Below are positions 40,524 through 51,113 of a stretch of DNA of 64,000 nt, one piece after another (position 1 is the stretch's first letter; each line of letters opens with the position of its first letter). The DNA lies in contig CM053801.1 of the NCBI GenBank assembly GCA_028671895.1, positions 17,645,375-17,709,374 of the forward strand, in the 5' to 3' direction. The notes under the pieces were generated by a model. It had not been told where the DNA came from. It saw nothing but the letters and a program-made list of their open reading frames with translations, and did not search any database. The stretch comes from Oenanthe sinensis. Taxonomy: Eukaryota > Streptophyta > Magnoliopsida > Apiales > Apiaceae. The translations under genes were made by a program, and so were the position numbers.

Positions 40524-40975
40524 CAGTGGCGGATCAAGCCAAAAAATGTTACCCAGCACAAATTTTTTTCGATAAAAAATATTAAAATAATTAAATATTT
40601 AAAAATATAAATGTACGAAAAAGCGATTTTCTTATATGCATTTCATCAAACAGCTGATGTGCATTCTATCATAAGCATTTTTTTAATTATTTAAATAGGA
40701 AACAAGTAAAAATGAGTAGAAAACTACTCTTTATATACTGTGAATCTTTAAATTTCGTATGAGAAATTGCAAATTCAATAACGTAAAGTTGAAATTTCCT
40801 ATCTAATTCTCTCTATTTTCTTATTTTGTTCCCAAACAGATCTAATAAAATGTCCATTTTACACTTTAGATTTTCAATTAACAGATATTCACCCAGCAGT
40901 AATTTTTTTTATTCTTTACCTTATATTTTTTCGCCCAGCGGAAGCTGGGGCCGCTTACCAATGGATCCGCCACTG
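40524..40975. mobile_element. hAT-type MITE, 452 bp, with 8-bp target duplication
   Basis: The left end CAGTGGCGGATC and the right end GATCCGCCACTG are exact inverse complements over 12 bases. GTTGGAAA flanks both ends (40516-40523 and 40976-40983). An 8-bp duplication with a CAG...CTG type terminus is characteristic of the hAT superfamily. No transposase is encoded, so it is non-autonomous. It lies between the tandem hydrolase copies. Confidence 0.93.
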
Positions 40976-40983
40976 GTTGGAAA

Positions 40984-41462
40984 ATATTGGAAGCCCCCCT
41001 AGTTTCACCTATACGAGGTAAATATTCAAATCATAGATTTTGTATGTATGCAATATAACGTAGTTTACTGTTGAAGTTAATATATTTTAGATTTTATTTA
41101 ATTATGCACTCCCTATCACTTATGTATACCTATTTTAAAATTAGATAGTTCAGATTTTTTGTTTAATTTTCTTGGTCAGTATCACTCCCTCAATTTTTGT
41201 TGTTATTGTTACTTTTTAAAGGAGTAATTTCGATTTTTAACAAAACAAATTTATAACTCATACTATGCATGACTTTTTTGAATATTTTACAATTTTTTTA
41301 TTCATATCAATACTTTTTTATATACTATTTTTTAGTCTTCTAATAGCTCTTTAATTTTAATTAATAAATTTATAAATTTTATGCTATAATTTAAATAAAA
41401 TATAATATTAAAAGATATTGGGTTAACTAAAAAAATTGGAATAACAAAAAAATTGGGTTAAT

Positions 41463-41527
<65 letters not shown>

Positions 41528-42046
41528 CACGTCATTTTATGTATGAAAATCAAAAAATAAAAATAAAATTTCAATAAATTATATCCAAATTAAAATATCT
41601 TAATATACATATTGTTGAATTAAAAAGCTAATTATCTTAGTATACAAATTGTTGCATGACACTACTTTTAATTATTAAATGTGAATACCTTTTTTTGTGT
41701 TTTGTATTAACAAAATAGTGCTATAATTTGTGTAAAGTAGTGATTATTTGTAATAGCCTTTATGTTAATTAAAACAATAATGCATAAAATATAAAAAAGA
41801 ATAATAATATGTGTTTTATAGTATGTAGTTAGCTGTTGTAAATATATTAAAGACTAAAGTAATACTAATGGAAAAATTAGACGGAAAATCGACCGGGATT
41901 GAAAAAAAATGAAATTAAAAAACTAAATTGCGTAACTTTTAAAATGAATACACACAAGTGCTGGTGACCCATGTGTGGGAGATGCAAAATGCAAAAATGT
42001 TTATTATTTATTAAACAGTTTTGATATTTTTTTACTTAGAAAGTAT
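40984..42046. other. AT-rich spacer with a (TA)n tract
   Basis: A pure TA repeat occupies about 41466-41524. No remains of hydrolase exons 1 or 2 of the second copy were found here. Confidence 0.7.
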
Positions 42047-42048
42047 AA

Positions 42049-42300
42049 TACTCCCTATATCTCATCCAATTTTTTATGCTTTATTTTTTGACGTCCCACC
42101 CAATTATTTATATTTTAAAATTTTCTAAAAATAATAAACTTTTATATTATAAAATTTACTCTCACCCACTATTTCCTTTTCACCTTTTCAAATCTATCAA
42201 TGGACCCCATCACTTTATCCCTTTTTCCTTCTCTTTCTTCCACTTTTTCTTCTTTTTCATATTACTTTATACAAAACAAATGGGTGGAATGGAGGGTGCA
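42049..42300. mobile_element. Degenerate Stowaway-like MITE
   Basis: The left part, CTCCCTATATCTCATCCAAT followed by TTTGACGTCCCACCCAATTA, matches the theme of the Stowaway at 21424-21674. The right end ATGGGTGGAATGGAGGG is a decayed version of the inverted terminus. It lies just upstream of the first retained exon of the second hydrolase copy. Confidence 0.65.
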
Positions 42301-42490
42301 GAAGTTTGCATATATCTGATGTAGAATGGTTTATTAATTTGTGATGAGAAGTTGGTATTTAAAATAAAAATATAAGCATATATTCCAAGGCTAGACTTTG
42401 GAATACCTCATTTTTAGTGTCTTGATTTTGTCATGTATATAACATAATTTCAAATTTATTTATAACAAAAACAAATGTTCAATATTCCAT

Positions 42491-45400
42491 AGAAATGTTT
42501 CATTCATCTGATGGTGGAACTTTTGCTCTCGATTGGCTAAGAAGTTCAGATGGTAAGAATACATGTTAGTTTTCACTTGCTTACTTTGCACATAAAGTTA
42601 TTTACTTTTACAATAATCTGTGTTGTTACAAAAAAAGGTTAACTTCTTCAAAATTCCTCTCCTTCGGAAAAAGCCTACTTCAAAAACTTCATTGTAGTAA
42701 TTTTAGTTCTGTTTGTACATATTAGCAATAAAAACGAAAGAAGAATATTTGAGTAAATAAGAGATATTTGAGACAACAATGTGATATGTATTAATGCATT
42801 TTTTTTATGCAATACAAGGATGTTCAACGGATACTAATATTGCAATTTTTGAGAATGATACAAACCCGATTGTCATTCTGGTTCCTGGAATAACAAGTGA
42901 TTCTTCTGCTGCAGTAAGTTATGCAACTGATATCGGTATACGAATAATAATTAAATATACAAGTGGTTCTGCTACTTCTTTGCAACATTTTCAACGAACG
43001 AGTTTAATCTTTTAATGATTCAGTGGCTCAAATTACCTTAAGATATTTATTAATGGGAAGGTTTATCTTCATTTCATTGCAATAAATATGTATTACTACT
43101 AATTTCTTGAGATTTTATAATGGTGAGCTGTTTTTTTATACATAAGGCTAATATGTTGTTCATTTTTTATCAAATGTATTACAATATGTAAAATCTATGT
43201 CATTTAATATAACAAAGTGCGGAAAGAATGTTGTGGTATGCAATCACCGAGGAATGGGTGGCGTCCCATTCACTGTAAGTGATTCTGAATTACTAGTTAC
43301 AACTTACAAAGATTTATTTTCATACAATTGGAGAATGAGAAAAAGAAAAAGATCAAAATCAATAATGAGGGAGACATCGATATTTCGGTCTTCTTCAAAT
43401 TCACCGATATGCCATCTTTTGTATAAGTTGAAATGCAGTAATTCGATAATCAACCCCTAGTCTTTTTCAACAATCGCATAAACTTTTTTTTTTTTTAATA
43501 CGAACGCATGTTTGCAATATTTGATGGTGTCTCACTATGACAATGATTACAACTTTGATTTAATATGCTTGATATAGTTAAATTTATATTTATCACATAT
43601 AAATTGTAATGATTTCATTCTATATTTTATGCAGTCTATTTACTGCTATAACGTTAGAGAGACAAAGGATGTACTAGATGTCTTTAAGTATCTAGTTGAC
43701 AAATATCCCATGGCTCATGTATTTCTTGTTGGAACCAGTATAAGCGGCAACATTGTGGTATATTGAGTGATTTGCTTGCATTTTTCAGCCTCTGGATATA
43801 TTAGCGATTGCAACTCAGATTTTACATATATGCTATAAGATACTTAAAGGAGTTGATTATATGTACAACTCTGTTACCTAAAGGATATTGATTTCTAATT
43901 ATTTCCTTCAGGGAAAGTACCTTGGAGAATATGGGGCTAATTGTCCTGTTGCTGGTGCTGCTATTATATGCGCTCCATGGGACCTTCTGGTTAATATTTT
44001 TAACTTAGATAATTTAACCATATTTCTATATATTTATTTGTATACATATATGAGAATTTATCTTCCAAAGTATCTTCACATTCATCATATCACATATGTA
44101 CATTTATTTCATAAGTTTTATTCTGAGATTTATTAAATTTTAATATCCCTTGTCAGATTGGTGCCCGATTCTTAAGACGAAAACTTGTGCAAAGGGTGTA
44201 CGATAACGTTCTTACTATTGGTCTTAAGGGTTACACCCAGTTGTATGTAATCACCAATTTGATATATTATGAATATAACTTCTCGGTTTTCATTAATTTT
44301 TGTTATTAAAAAATAATTCTCTTACGTGGATGTAATCCAATATAGCTCCACGAGTTCAGTTGGTAAGAACAAGTGAAAACTATTTTGCAGGCCAAGGTTC
44401 GGCTCTTTCGGGAGATGCTTGACACGCTTGCCCTTAATAGTTGAGTCCAGATTTATCTGGTTATGGGTGGGGGCAGTCCATAACCCGAGGTTTGAAACCC
44501 CGCATTAATGTGGGGTAGTTCCTCGTAAAAAAATGAGTTTAATCTAATCATAATTTATTATTGCAGACATGAGGCTCACTTCACTAAACATGCTAATTGG
44601 GAAGGCATCATGCATGTTGGTTAACATCATCCCCGGAATTGATCATTTTGATTATAAATAGCTTTCTTGACTAATTTCAATATATTAAAGTCACTAATGT
44701 TTGTTCAATTTCTTGTGTTTTAACAGTCACATATTATTCGTGAATTCGACACGCAAGCCACTTGCGCTGTCGATAATATTGAGGTATGAAGATCTTTTCT
44801 ATTTGTATAATACATTATACATAGACATATGCATAAGCTCACAATAATATTTACGTTATTCTCTATCCTTACTTGATAACTTTTCTCTCATCAAGACCGC
44901 ATACACTTATTACATGTGGTCTAGCTGTGTTTCTAATGTGAAAGATATTTCAGTCCCACTACTTTGTATAAGTTCTTTGGATGATCCAGTTTGTACTGCA
45001 GAAGCAATACCATGGGATGAATGCAAGTAAATTTATACAACTAATATTTTATGAATGTGATTATAATTACAATTCAGTAAATAATACTGATGATCAACCC
45101 CACTACTTTTACAGAGCAAATATGAATGTTGTTCTTGCTACTACTAAACATGGGGGACATCTAGGTTACTTTGAAGGAGTAACATCATCTAATTTGTGGT
45201 ACTCTTCAATAATTCTCATACTATTCCACTATGCATCTGACAGTATAATCGATTATGACAAGTGTTTTCAAAAAGTCAAACAATAGTTGTGTGTAGAAAC
45301 CTCGCGACTAGCAGTTCACCAATTTTATATCGTTCTTAATTCATACATTTTTAGAGCTTAACATTTGATGATTTTAGATGTTATCAGTATCATAATGAAA

Positions 45401-45838
45401 CTTTTATAGATGTTATAAACCACATACTTATTATGTTCTCACATGTTATTTCTTCTTAGGTGGGTGAGGGTTGTGAATGAATTTCTCGTCGTTCTTCAAT
45501 CAAGTTCTCTTATGCATAATCCAAAGGTACCACATGATTTAGAACTTTATGTTGTTAATAAACTAACCAAACTATTGCACCATCAAATTATTAAGAACGT
45601 AATATTATTAGTTAGGTTATGAAATCTTGATATCCTCATTTAGGTATCTCGTTACTTAAGTACACTCGATTTGCACGCACAACAAGAACAATGTTCCCTA
45701 CGGGAAGTCCAAGTAAAACATGGATCAAATGTTAGTGTCACCAATAGAATGATGGCTATGAATTTGGTAGAGCAACCATCTAAAGGGAGAATAATTCAAC
45801 ATGGAAAAATGAAAGAACTGGTACTATTTTCGGAATAA
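42491..45838 (+). pseudogene. Second EMB8-type hydrolase copy, 5'-truncated, probably a pseudogene
   Basis: Counterparts of exons 3-14 of the upstream gene lie at 42491..42552, 42819..42913, 43185..43274, 43635..43757, 43912..43989, 44157..44242, 44567..44615, 44727..44783, 44896..45026, 45115..45198, 45460..45526 and 45644..45838. All keep an open frame. Exons 1-2, with the N-terminal hydrophobic segment, are missing. The acceptors of the first three retained exons are altered: CAG to CAT, GCAG to GCAA (a substitute AAG lies 6 bp on, in frame), and GCAG to ACAA with no in-frame replacement nearby except by losing 11 codons. The elbow reads GTSIS instead of GTSIG. The DDP loop and KHGGHLGYF remain. 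The last exon is longer than in the first copy and ends LVLFSE. An ATG at 42495 could start a shortened protein, so residual function is not excluded. Confidence 0.75.
44340..44536 (+). mobile_element. Probable tRNA-derived SINE in intron 8 of the second hydrolase copy
   Basis: A GC-richer block contains an A-box-like TAGCTCCACGAGTTCAGTTGG and, about 45 bp on, a B-box-like GGTTCGGCTC. It ends GTAAAAAAA after a TTGAAACCCCGCATTAATGTGG region. The first copy lacks it at this intron. The target duplication was not resolved. Confidence 0.55.
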
Positions 45839-46865
45839 CTCCAGTCTCTAAGTAAAAATTAGAGGCACGATAGAAAATTGTGAACCTGAAGTTGCAAACG
45901 CTGATCTAGTAGACATGTCATATTTTTAGCTGAAAATGAGGTTTCATTTATAATCCTAATGTTGTTTATTAATGCAACTACTAATTAATATAACTCGTAT
46001 AATGAATGAATAAAAATATAAATATTACCTTGTCAATTAGAAACATATATAGAAAACACAAAATCTTCGTGCAAACCATTATTCCGCACTCGAGTATAGA
46101 GAGCAAGGACTCCCAGTATAGTTGATGAGATGAAAGTACTAATTTGAAACGTAAGCACTATAGTACCATAAGATATACAAGATCAATTAATTAATTTATG
46201 GTGCTAGACAAAATGCATCTCAACTAACTTTTCCTAGTTACTTAGATAATGACTTCAGTTTCATGTGCCATTTGCACGTGTGTAACTATTCATCTCTCCA
46301 AGTTTTTATATGTATGTCTATATATATATATGTATATGTATGTATGTAAGCATGACTAATATGACTACTTTTCTTTTTTATAGCAAGAGGACAAGTGTAT
46401 GTACAATTTTATTATTCACAATTATCAAATTTTTTCATAAATTATTTATTTATCTTTTAAAAATTTGTTCAAAAAGTTGTGACTAAATTACATACATGGC
46501 ACAATTATATATATATATGGGCTTGAGTTCAGCGAGTAACCAATTTAAATGAGGAACCGAGTAACTAATCATCAGCCGTTGAATTATTTACATTTTGACG
46601 GGGATGTAAACATGAATAGACACAATTATATTTGTAATAATTAATAGTCATAATGGTATATTTGTGTGCAAATTAGTTTGTTTTTTAATATATTATAACC
46701 GCCCGAAGTACATGAATTCATTCGGTTTATATAAACTAATTATTTATAAAACCTACACATTATAAAAAAGTAAATTCTAATATCATTTATTTTTTTAAAA
46801 AAATTAGAAGTATATTTCTATTTCATTTTATAAATCATTCTAATTTTTGTAAGACATTATACTTT
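45839..46865. other. AT-rich DNA between the hydrolase copy and the Copia element
   Basis: A candidate polyadenylation signal AATAAA lies at 46009-46014. TA/TG repeats occur near 46318-46350. No gene was recognised. Confidence 0.6.
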
Positions 46866-47234
46866 TGTTAGGTCCAAAATCATCATAGAAGGGGGGGTTG
46901 AATATGATGTTGTAGATTTTCAACTTTGTTTTGCGGAAGTGTTTGTGTTTTTATATGATATGAGCTTGGCAGTAAATAAAACACAAAGCTGGGAAATAAC
47001 AAGTTATTATTAAATCCCTGGGGTGCTACAAATCTAATCAAATGATTAGCTGCAGTGGGTTCAAAATAATATTACAACAATTACAGTTGGGAGATATAAA
47101 TGAGTGTCTTTAATGGAGCTTCCCGGCTGTATTTGTTGATAGCTTGAAGATGATAACCAATTAAAACAATTGATTTGAACCCATATATATTTGCAGTCTT
47201 CTTGGAATTTAATTCCACAATTGCTTAAGTCCTG

Positions 47235-47274
47235 AGTGGCGCCTACACAGTGGTAATGGTGTAGAGGCGCCACT
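47235..47274. repeat. GGCGCC palindrome 1 in the left LTR
   Basis: The arms AGTGGCGCCT and AGGCGCCACT are perfect complements, extended by ACAC/GTGT with a short bulge. The same hairpin lies in the right LTR at 59892-59931. Confidence 0.9.
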
Positions 47275-47402
47275 TGAGGCTTGTTGAGGCTGAAGTCTTG
47301 AGTTGCGCCGAGTATGTGAGTTGCGCCTCTACTCTGTAAGCCCTGTGTTGGCGCCACTTACTGCCTTAGAATATTTTTCCTTTGCGCCTTAACTTATTTG
47401 TT

Positions 47403-47434
47403 GCGCCTATACAGTAGTTCCCCTGTATAGGCGC
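47403..47434. repeat. GGCGCC-type palindrome 3 in the left LTR
   Basis: The arms GCGCCTATACAG and CTGTATAGGCGC pair perfectly over 12 bp around an 8-base loop. The same structure lies in the right LTR at 60060-60091. A less perfect member lies between this one and palindrome 1. Confidence 0.9.
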
Positions 47435-48042
47435 CACACACACTTCGCCTTAGAATTTCCTTGCGCCTGGAGTAGTTATGTTGCGCCTCTCCATTGCTTC
47501 AAGAGTATTAATGCCACCAAATGCAGTAATACTTGCCTTAGCATATTTCTTGAATTCTTCAAGTAATTACCACTTTGCTTCACTCTTTTGGCTTGGCTTG
47601 ATCAACTGATTTTCTTCTGATTAATTAAGATAATTCTCTTCTTGTTGTGCTGACGCTTAGTGCACTGGTCTGGTTCACAAACGACTAACACTTGAATGAA
47701 TTTCCTTAATCTCTGTTCTGTTTCAGCTGATAAACCCTGGACTTTTGCATTGCTTCTTATCACTGAAACCCTTAGACAATTACACATGGATCACTGCTCT
47801 GTCTTTAGTATGAAGTCTTCTGAACTCTTATTTGTCACTGAGGCTTGAACATGTTAATGAACTTCTATCCCTGACGTTCAGTAATTCTTCTAACTTGAAT
47901 GTACAACAATGATGAATGTATTATCTTCTTGATTATGTCCTTCTGGATTCCTGTGCTGCATATTAGTATTATTTGTCTGTCTTTGTTTCTTAGTTGAGTT
48001 ATTGTTATCACTATTACATACTACGTTACATTATGCTTTACA

Positions 48043-48056
48043 ATCTCCCCCTATTT
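48043..48056 (-). other. Polypurine tract of the SIRE-type element
   Basis: The minus strand reads AAATAGGGGGAGAT directly before the 3' LTR start TGTAAAGC. This is the expected plus-strand primer of reverse transcription. Confidence 0.9.
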
Positions 48057-48233
48057 GATTGAGAGAGATCGACAAGCAAATCCTGTGAGAGGATAACTCA
48101 ACTGATACTTACAAGAAAAAGTAAAGTGCAGAAAGACAGTAAATAATATTAATTACATTCTGGATTAGATATTACATTTCCAGATTTCTTTGTGTATAAA
48201 AGAAGTTTGTTCCTTTAGCCTGAACAAATAAAT

Positions 48234-50981
48234 CTATGATCTTCTGCTTCTTTGTACTGTGTCTTGTTTTTGCTTAGACCTCGTTTCAGAGTAGTGCTTC
48301 CTCAGCTCTTCTTCCTTTTGCTCTAACCTTGCCTTTACCAAATCTCTTGCTTCTACTTCAAGAGTGTTAACTGGAGGTGGATCTTCTAGCTTCTTTAATA
48401 TCTCAGTAAGAAACGCCGTTGAATTCATTTTGGAGATTGACTCGAAGGCCAGAGATTGCCTCTTTGTAAACACGAACACTGTTATCCTTTTCGGAAAGCC
48501 TTTTACTCTGTCAGTGTCGTGCATTGACTCTTCTGCCAGTTTCTCCCTTAGTGTATCTTCAATTATCCTCAAAGCCTTCTTGTCTGATTTGACAGTGGAT
48601 CTTTTTACCCTTGAGAAGACTTTTCGAATAACCTCAGAGTTGTTTCTTTTGAGCTTTGATAATTCTTTCCTCCTGATCACACCATCCTTCTTGAGTAGTA
48701 AGTATTTTATTCCATTTGAGTCAGTGTGAGTGCAAGGTTCAGAGTCTGAGATGGATTCGAGTACTTCTGTGCCGTCATCTTTTCTAACAAACACTGGATC
48801 TTGGTAGTATCTGGACGTCTCCAAAAGATATCTTCCTGAAGTTTGAATTGCTCTGTTCAGCCTGAATGCATAGATCAACTCAGCAGCATTAAGGTCTTCT
48901 GCAGTTCTGTTCTTCTTACTCCTGAGTTTTCCCTCTACATACTGCATGAACAAGAGATGGCTTGAGTCCAAACACTCGTCTGACAAAGTTAAGTTGTGAA
49001 GAGTTGTTGCTTTGTAGTACTTGACAACTGGAGGCTTTTCAAATGCTTCAACACCGATCTCCATTATCTTCTTTTCAATCATGTCTCTCAGTATCTCATT
49101 TGTTTTGTGCCCTCCAAAGATGACCTTCCTCTTCAGCACATACAGCTCTACTATATTCATCTTTTCAAAGCTCTTTGTCGACAGAACCCTCGACCCCAGT
49201 GATGTTGAATTTAGGTGCATCTTCCAGCCATTTTTAAGTGCACTGACTGACACACTTGAAATTTCCTCGGACAGCATGGAGTAGAATTCATGAACATCTT
49301 CAAATTTGTCCTTCATGGTTCTGAGGAGATCAAGGACTTCTCTGTCTTTCTTATTAGAAAGGGATAGCTCCTTCTTCTTGAGCAAGTTCCTTGCTTCATC
49401 CCAATCAGGACCTACTTTTGCTTCTATGTCCTTCACTCTGTTCCTCCTTTCAATTGCTTGCTGCACTCTCTTCCATTTTCTCTTTACTAAGTCCTGAGCT
49501 TCGGATACACCTCTCGTAATGACTTCATCCACACCAACTAGAAGACAGTCATTATCGAAGGCATATTCTTCAGCAAACTCCTCTTCGACGTCTATCCCTT
49601 CAGCCTGTACAGTCTTCTCTATCTCAGCTTCAGTAGGAATATCCATTGGCACATAGGGTTCAAAGATTTCTCCTTCTTCAAGTTGCCTCGCTCCAGGCCT
49701 ATAGAAGAAATCCATCTCCCCCTGAGCTGTATATTCCATTATCATTGCAGCTCCAACATCTTTTTCTTGTGCTAATCTCTCCCCCTCAGTTGGGTTATCC
49801 TCCCTTCTGATCGGAGTAATCTGAGCTGTTGGAGTTGATTGAGTAGAGACAGGAGCCTTCTGAGCCAGCAGCTGTTGAGCTAGATCTTTGAGTTCTTTCA
49901 TTTCAGATCGCTGCTGCTCTTGCACTTCCAAGATTTTGCTTAAAGAATGATGAATTTCAGTAACCTGGGCCTCCAGATTTAGAATCCTTTGGCTATGTGC
50001 AGTGTGTGTATTGTGTGGGGTGAATATTTGGTCAGTGGGTGTCTCACTCCTCACTGGAACTGTTTGAGCACGACCCTCAACACTCACACTTGGCTGATCG
50101 GGGTCAGGGAATTGAAGATCACTTAGGTTAAATGTTTCACTCATTATAGCATCCATATCTTCAATACCTGCAAGAAAATCCCTATCCCTTCTATGGGTAG
50201 GTTGCCTCTCCGCCTGACCACTGTGGGTGGGGAGAACTCCTTTTTCAGGAACTGGGGAGTTTAGACCCAGTGTGGTCACCACTATTGATTCTGTAATGAT
50301 TGGCAATATAAAAGAATCAGTGATGCCAGCTGAAGCCATTGAAGGCATTACCTGTCCAGAGACACCCTGAACAGGTTCTACTACCGAAGTAGCAGATACT
50401 CTATTAATAGAGTCCACATCCCTTCTATGGGTGTGTTGTCCCTCCACCTGACCTGTAGAGGTGGGGAGGACCTCCGTTGAAGGAGCTGGACTTGGAATTT
50501 CCAGGGGGGTCACCACCTCAGGCAATGTAATATGTGACAAGTAAGAGCCTGTGATGCCCCGCGAAGCCTGTGAAGGCATTTCCACTTGAAGTGGTGGTGC
50601 TGTTGACACAGCTTCTCCTTGAATGGAGACCTCTTCCCTTCTATGGGAGAGTTGCCTTTCCACTTCACCCACTTGGGGAGGGAAAACATCCTTAATAGGA
50701 TCTGGAGATGTTAAGTCCAGGGGGGTCACCACATTTGACAATGTAATGAATGGCTCGTGAGAGTCAGTGATGCCCCCTACTGTCTGTGAAGACAGAGTCT
50801 GAATTGGATCAACCAAAACAGTACAAGCTACTGAAGTAGCGGATGTTACAACCTCTGTTTCTCTTTCCGGACCTTTCAGGATTTTATCAATTTCAGAATT
50901 TAGGTTACGAAGAAAAAGAAGGTGTTCAGAGATTGGAGAATCAGGTTCCTGGCTCACAGATGCCTTTGGCTTAAAATCCAT
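48234..50981 (-). CDS. Extra ORF downstream of pol, C-terminal part (915 aa)
   Basis: This frame opens at MDFKPK and ends in RSKQKQDTVQRSRRS. It is in the same frame as the 418-residue ORF upstream of it, separated by one TAA and 44 open codons, so the two parts look like one interrupted frame. Residues about 45-270 hold three imperfect repeats of about 75 residues (GITDSHEPF, GITGSYLSH and GITDSFILP units, each ending in a HRR motif). A heptad-like segment (LEAQVTEIHHSLSKILEVQE, about 345-385) suggests a coiled coil. The C-terminal half is charged and Lys/Glu-rich. I see no signal peptide or membrane segment, so the label envelope-like, used for the SIRE extra ORF, rests on position only. 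Its function is unknown. Confidence 0.75.
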   Translation of the reverse strand: MDFKPKASVSQEPDSPISEHLLFLRNLNSEIDKILKGPERETEVVTSATSVACTVLVDPIQTLSSQTVGGITDSHEPFITLSNVVTPLDLTSPDPIKDVFPPQVGEVERQLSHRREEVSIQGEAVSTAPPLQVEMPSQASRGITGSYLSHITLPEVVTPLEIPSPAPSTEVLPTSTGQVEGQHTHRRDVDSINRVSATSVVEPVQGVSGQVMPSMASAGITDSFILPIITESIVVTTLGLNSPVPEKGVLPTHSGQAERQPTHRRDRDFLAGIEDMDAIMSETFNLSDLQFPDPDQPSVSVEGRAQTVPVRSETPTDQIFTPHNTHTAHSQRILNLEAQVTEIHHSLSKILEVQEQQRSEMKELKDLAQQLLAQKAPVSTQSTPTAQITPIRREDNPTEGERLAQEKDVGAAMIMEYTAQGEMDFFYRPGARQLEEGEIFEPYVPMDIPTEAEIEKTVQAEGIDVEEEFAEEYAFDNDCLLVGVDEVITRGVSEAQDLVKRKWKRVQQAIERRNRVKDIEAKVGPDWDEARNLLKKKELSLSNKKDREVLDLLRTMKDKFEDVHEFYSMLSEEISSVSVSALKNGWKMHLNSTSLGSRVLSTKSFEKMNIVELYVLKRKVIFGGHKTNEILRDMIEKKIMEIGVEAFEKPPVVKYYKATTLHNLTLSDECLDSSHLLFMQYVEGKLRSKKNRTAEDLNAAELIYAFRLNRAIQTSGRYLLETSRYYQDPVFVRKDDGTEVLESISDSEPCTHTDSNGIKYLLLKKDGVIRRKELSKLKRNNSEVIRKVFSRVKRSTVKSDKKALRIIEDTLREKLAEESMHDTDRVKGFPKRITVFVFTKRQSLAFESISKMNSTAFLTEILKKLEDPPPVNTLEVEARDLVKARLEQKEEELRKHYSETRSKQKQDTVQRSRRS

Positions 50982-51113
50982 TTTACGACGTTTTTGAGAA
51001 GGCAGAGCTGTAGGGGATATTTGAAAAATGTCCTGATCCGGTTGAGAAACGGTCCTATCATCTATTTCATGGGTTCTTTTTCTGGTTGGAGGTGATGAAG
51101 GATCTGTTTGTTG

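Larger units (their letters stand above)
46866..48042 (-). repeat. Left LTR (3' LTR of the minus-strand element), 1177 bp
   Basis: It runs from TGTTAGGTCC to GCTTTACA. It reads the same as 59523-60699, with a constant offset of 12657 at both ends, so there is no net indel. It contains several GGCGCC-centred inverted repeats (47235-47274, about 47310-47357, 47403-47434). The small open frames inside it occur identically in the other LTR and are not taken as genes. Confidence 0.95.

Noticed and set aside
47061..47357. 98-codon open frame on the minus strand in the LTR (also at 59718-60014)
   Set aside because: It occurs in both LTRs, crosses the hairpin region and has no domain. It is a by-product of the LTR sequence.
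47602..47787. 61-codon open frame on the minus strand in the LTR (also at 60259-60444)
   Set aside because: Non-coding LTR sequence present identically in both LTRs.
48364..49497. Plus-strand open frames opposite the extra ORF
   Set aside because: They are antisense shadows of the long minus-strand frame.
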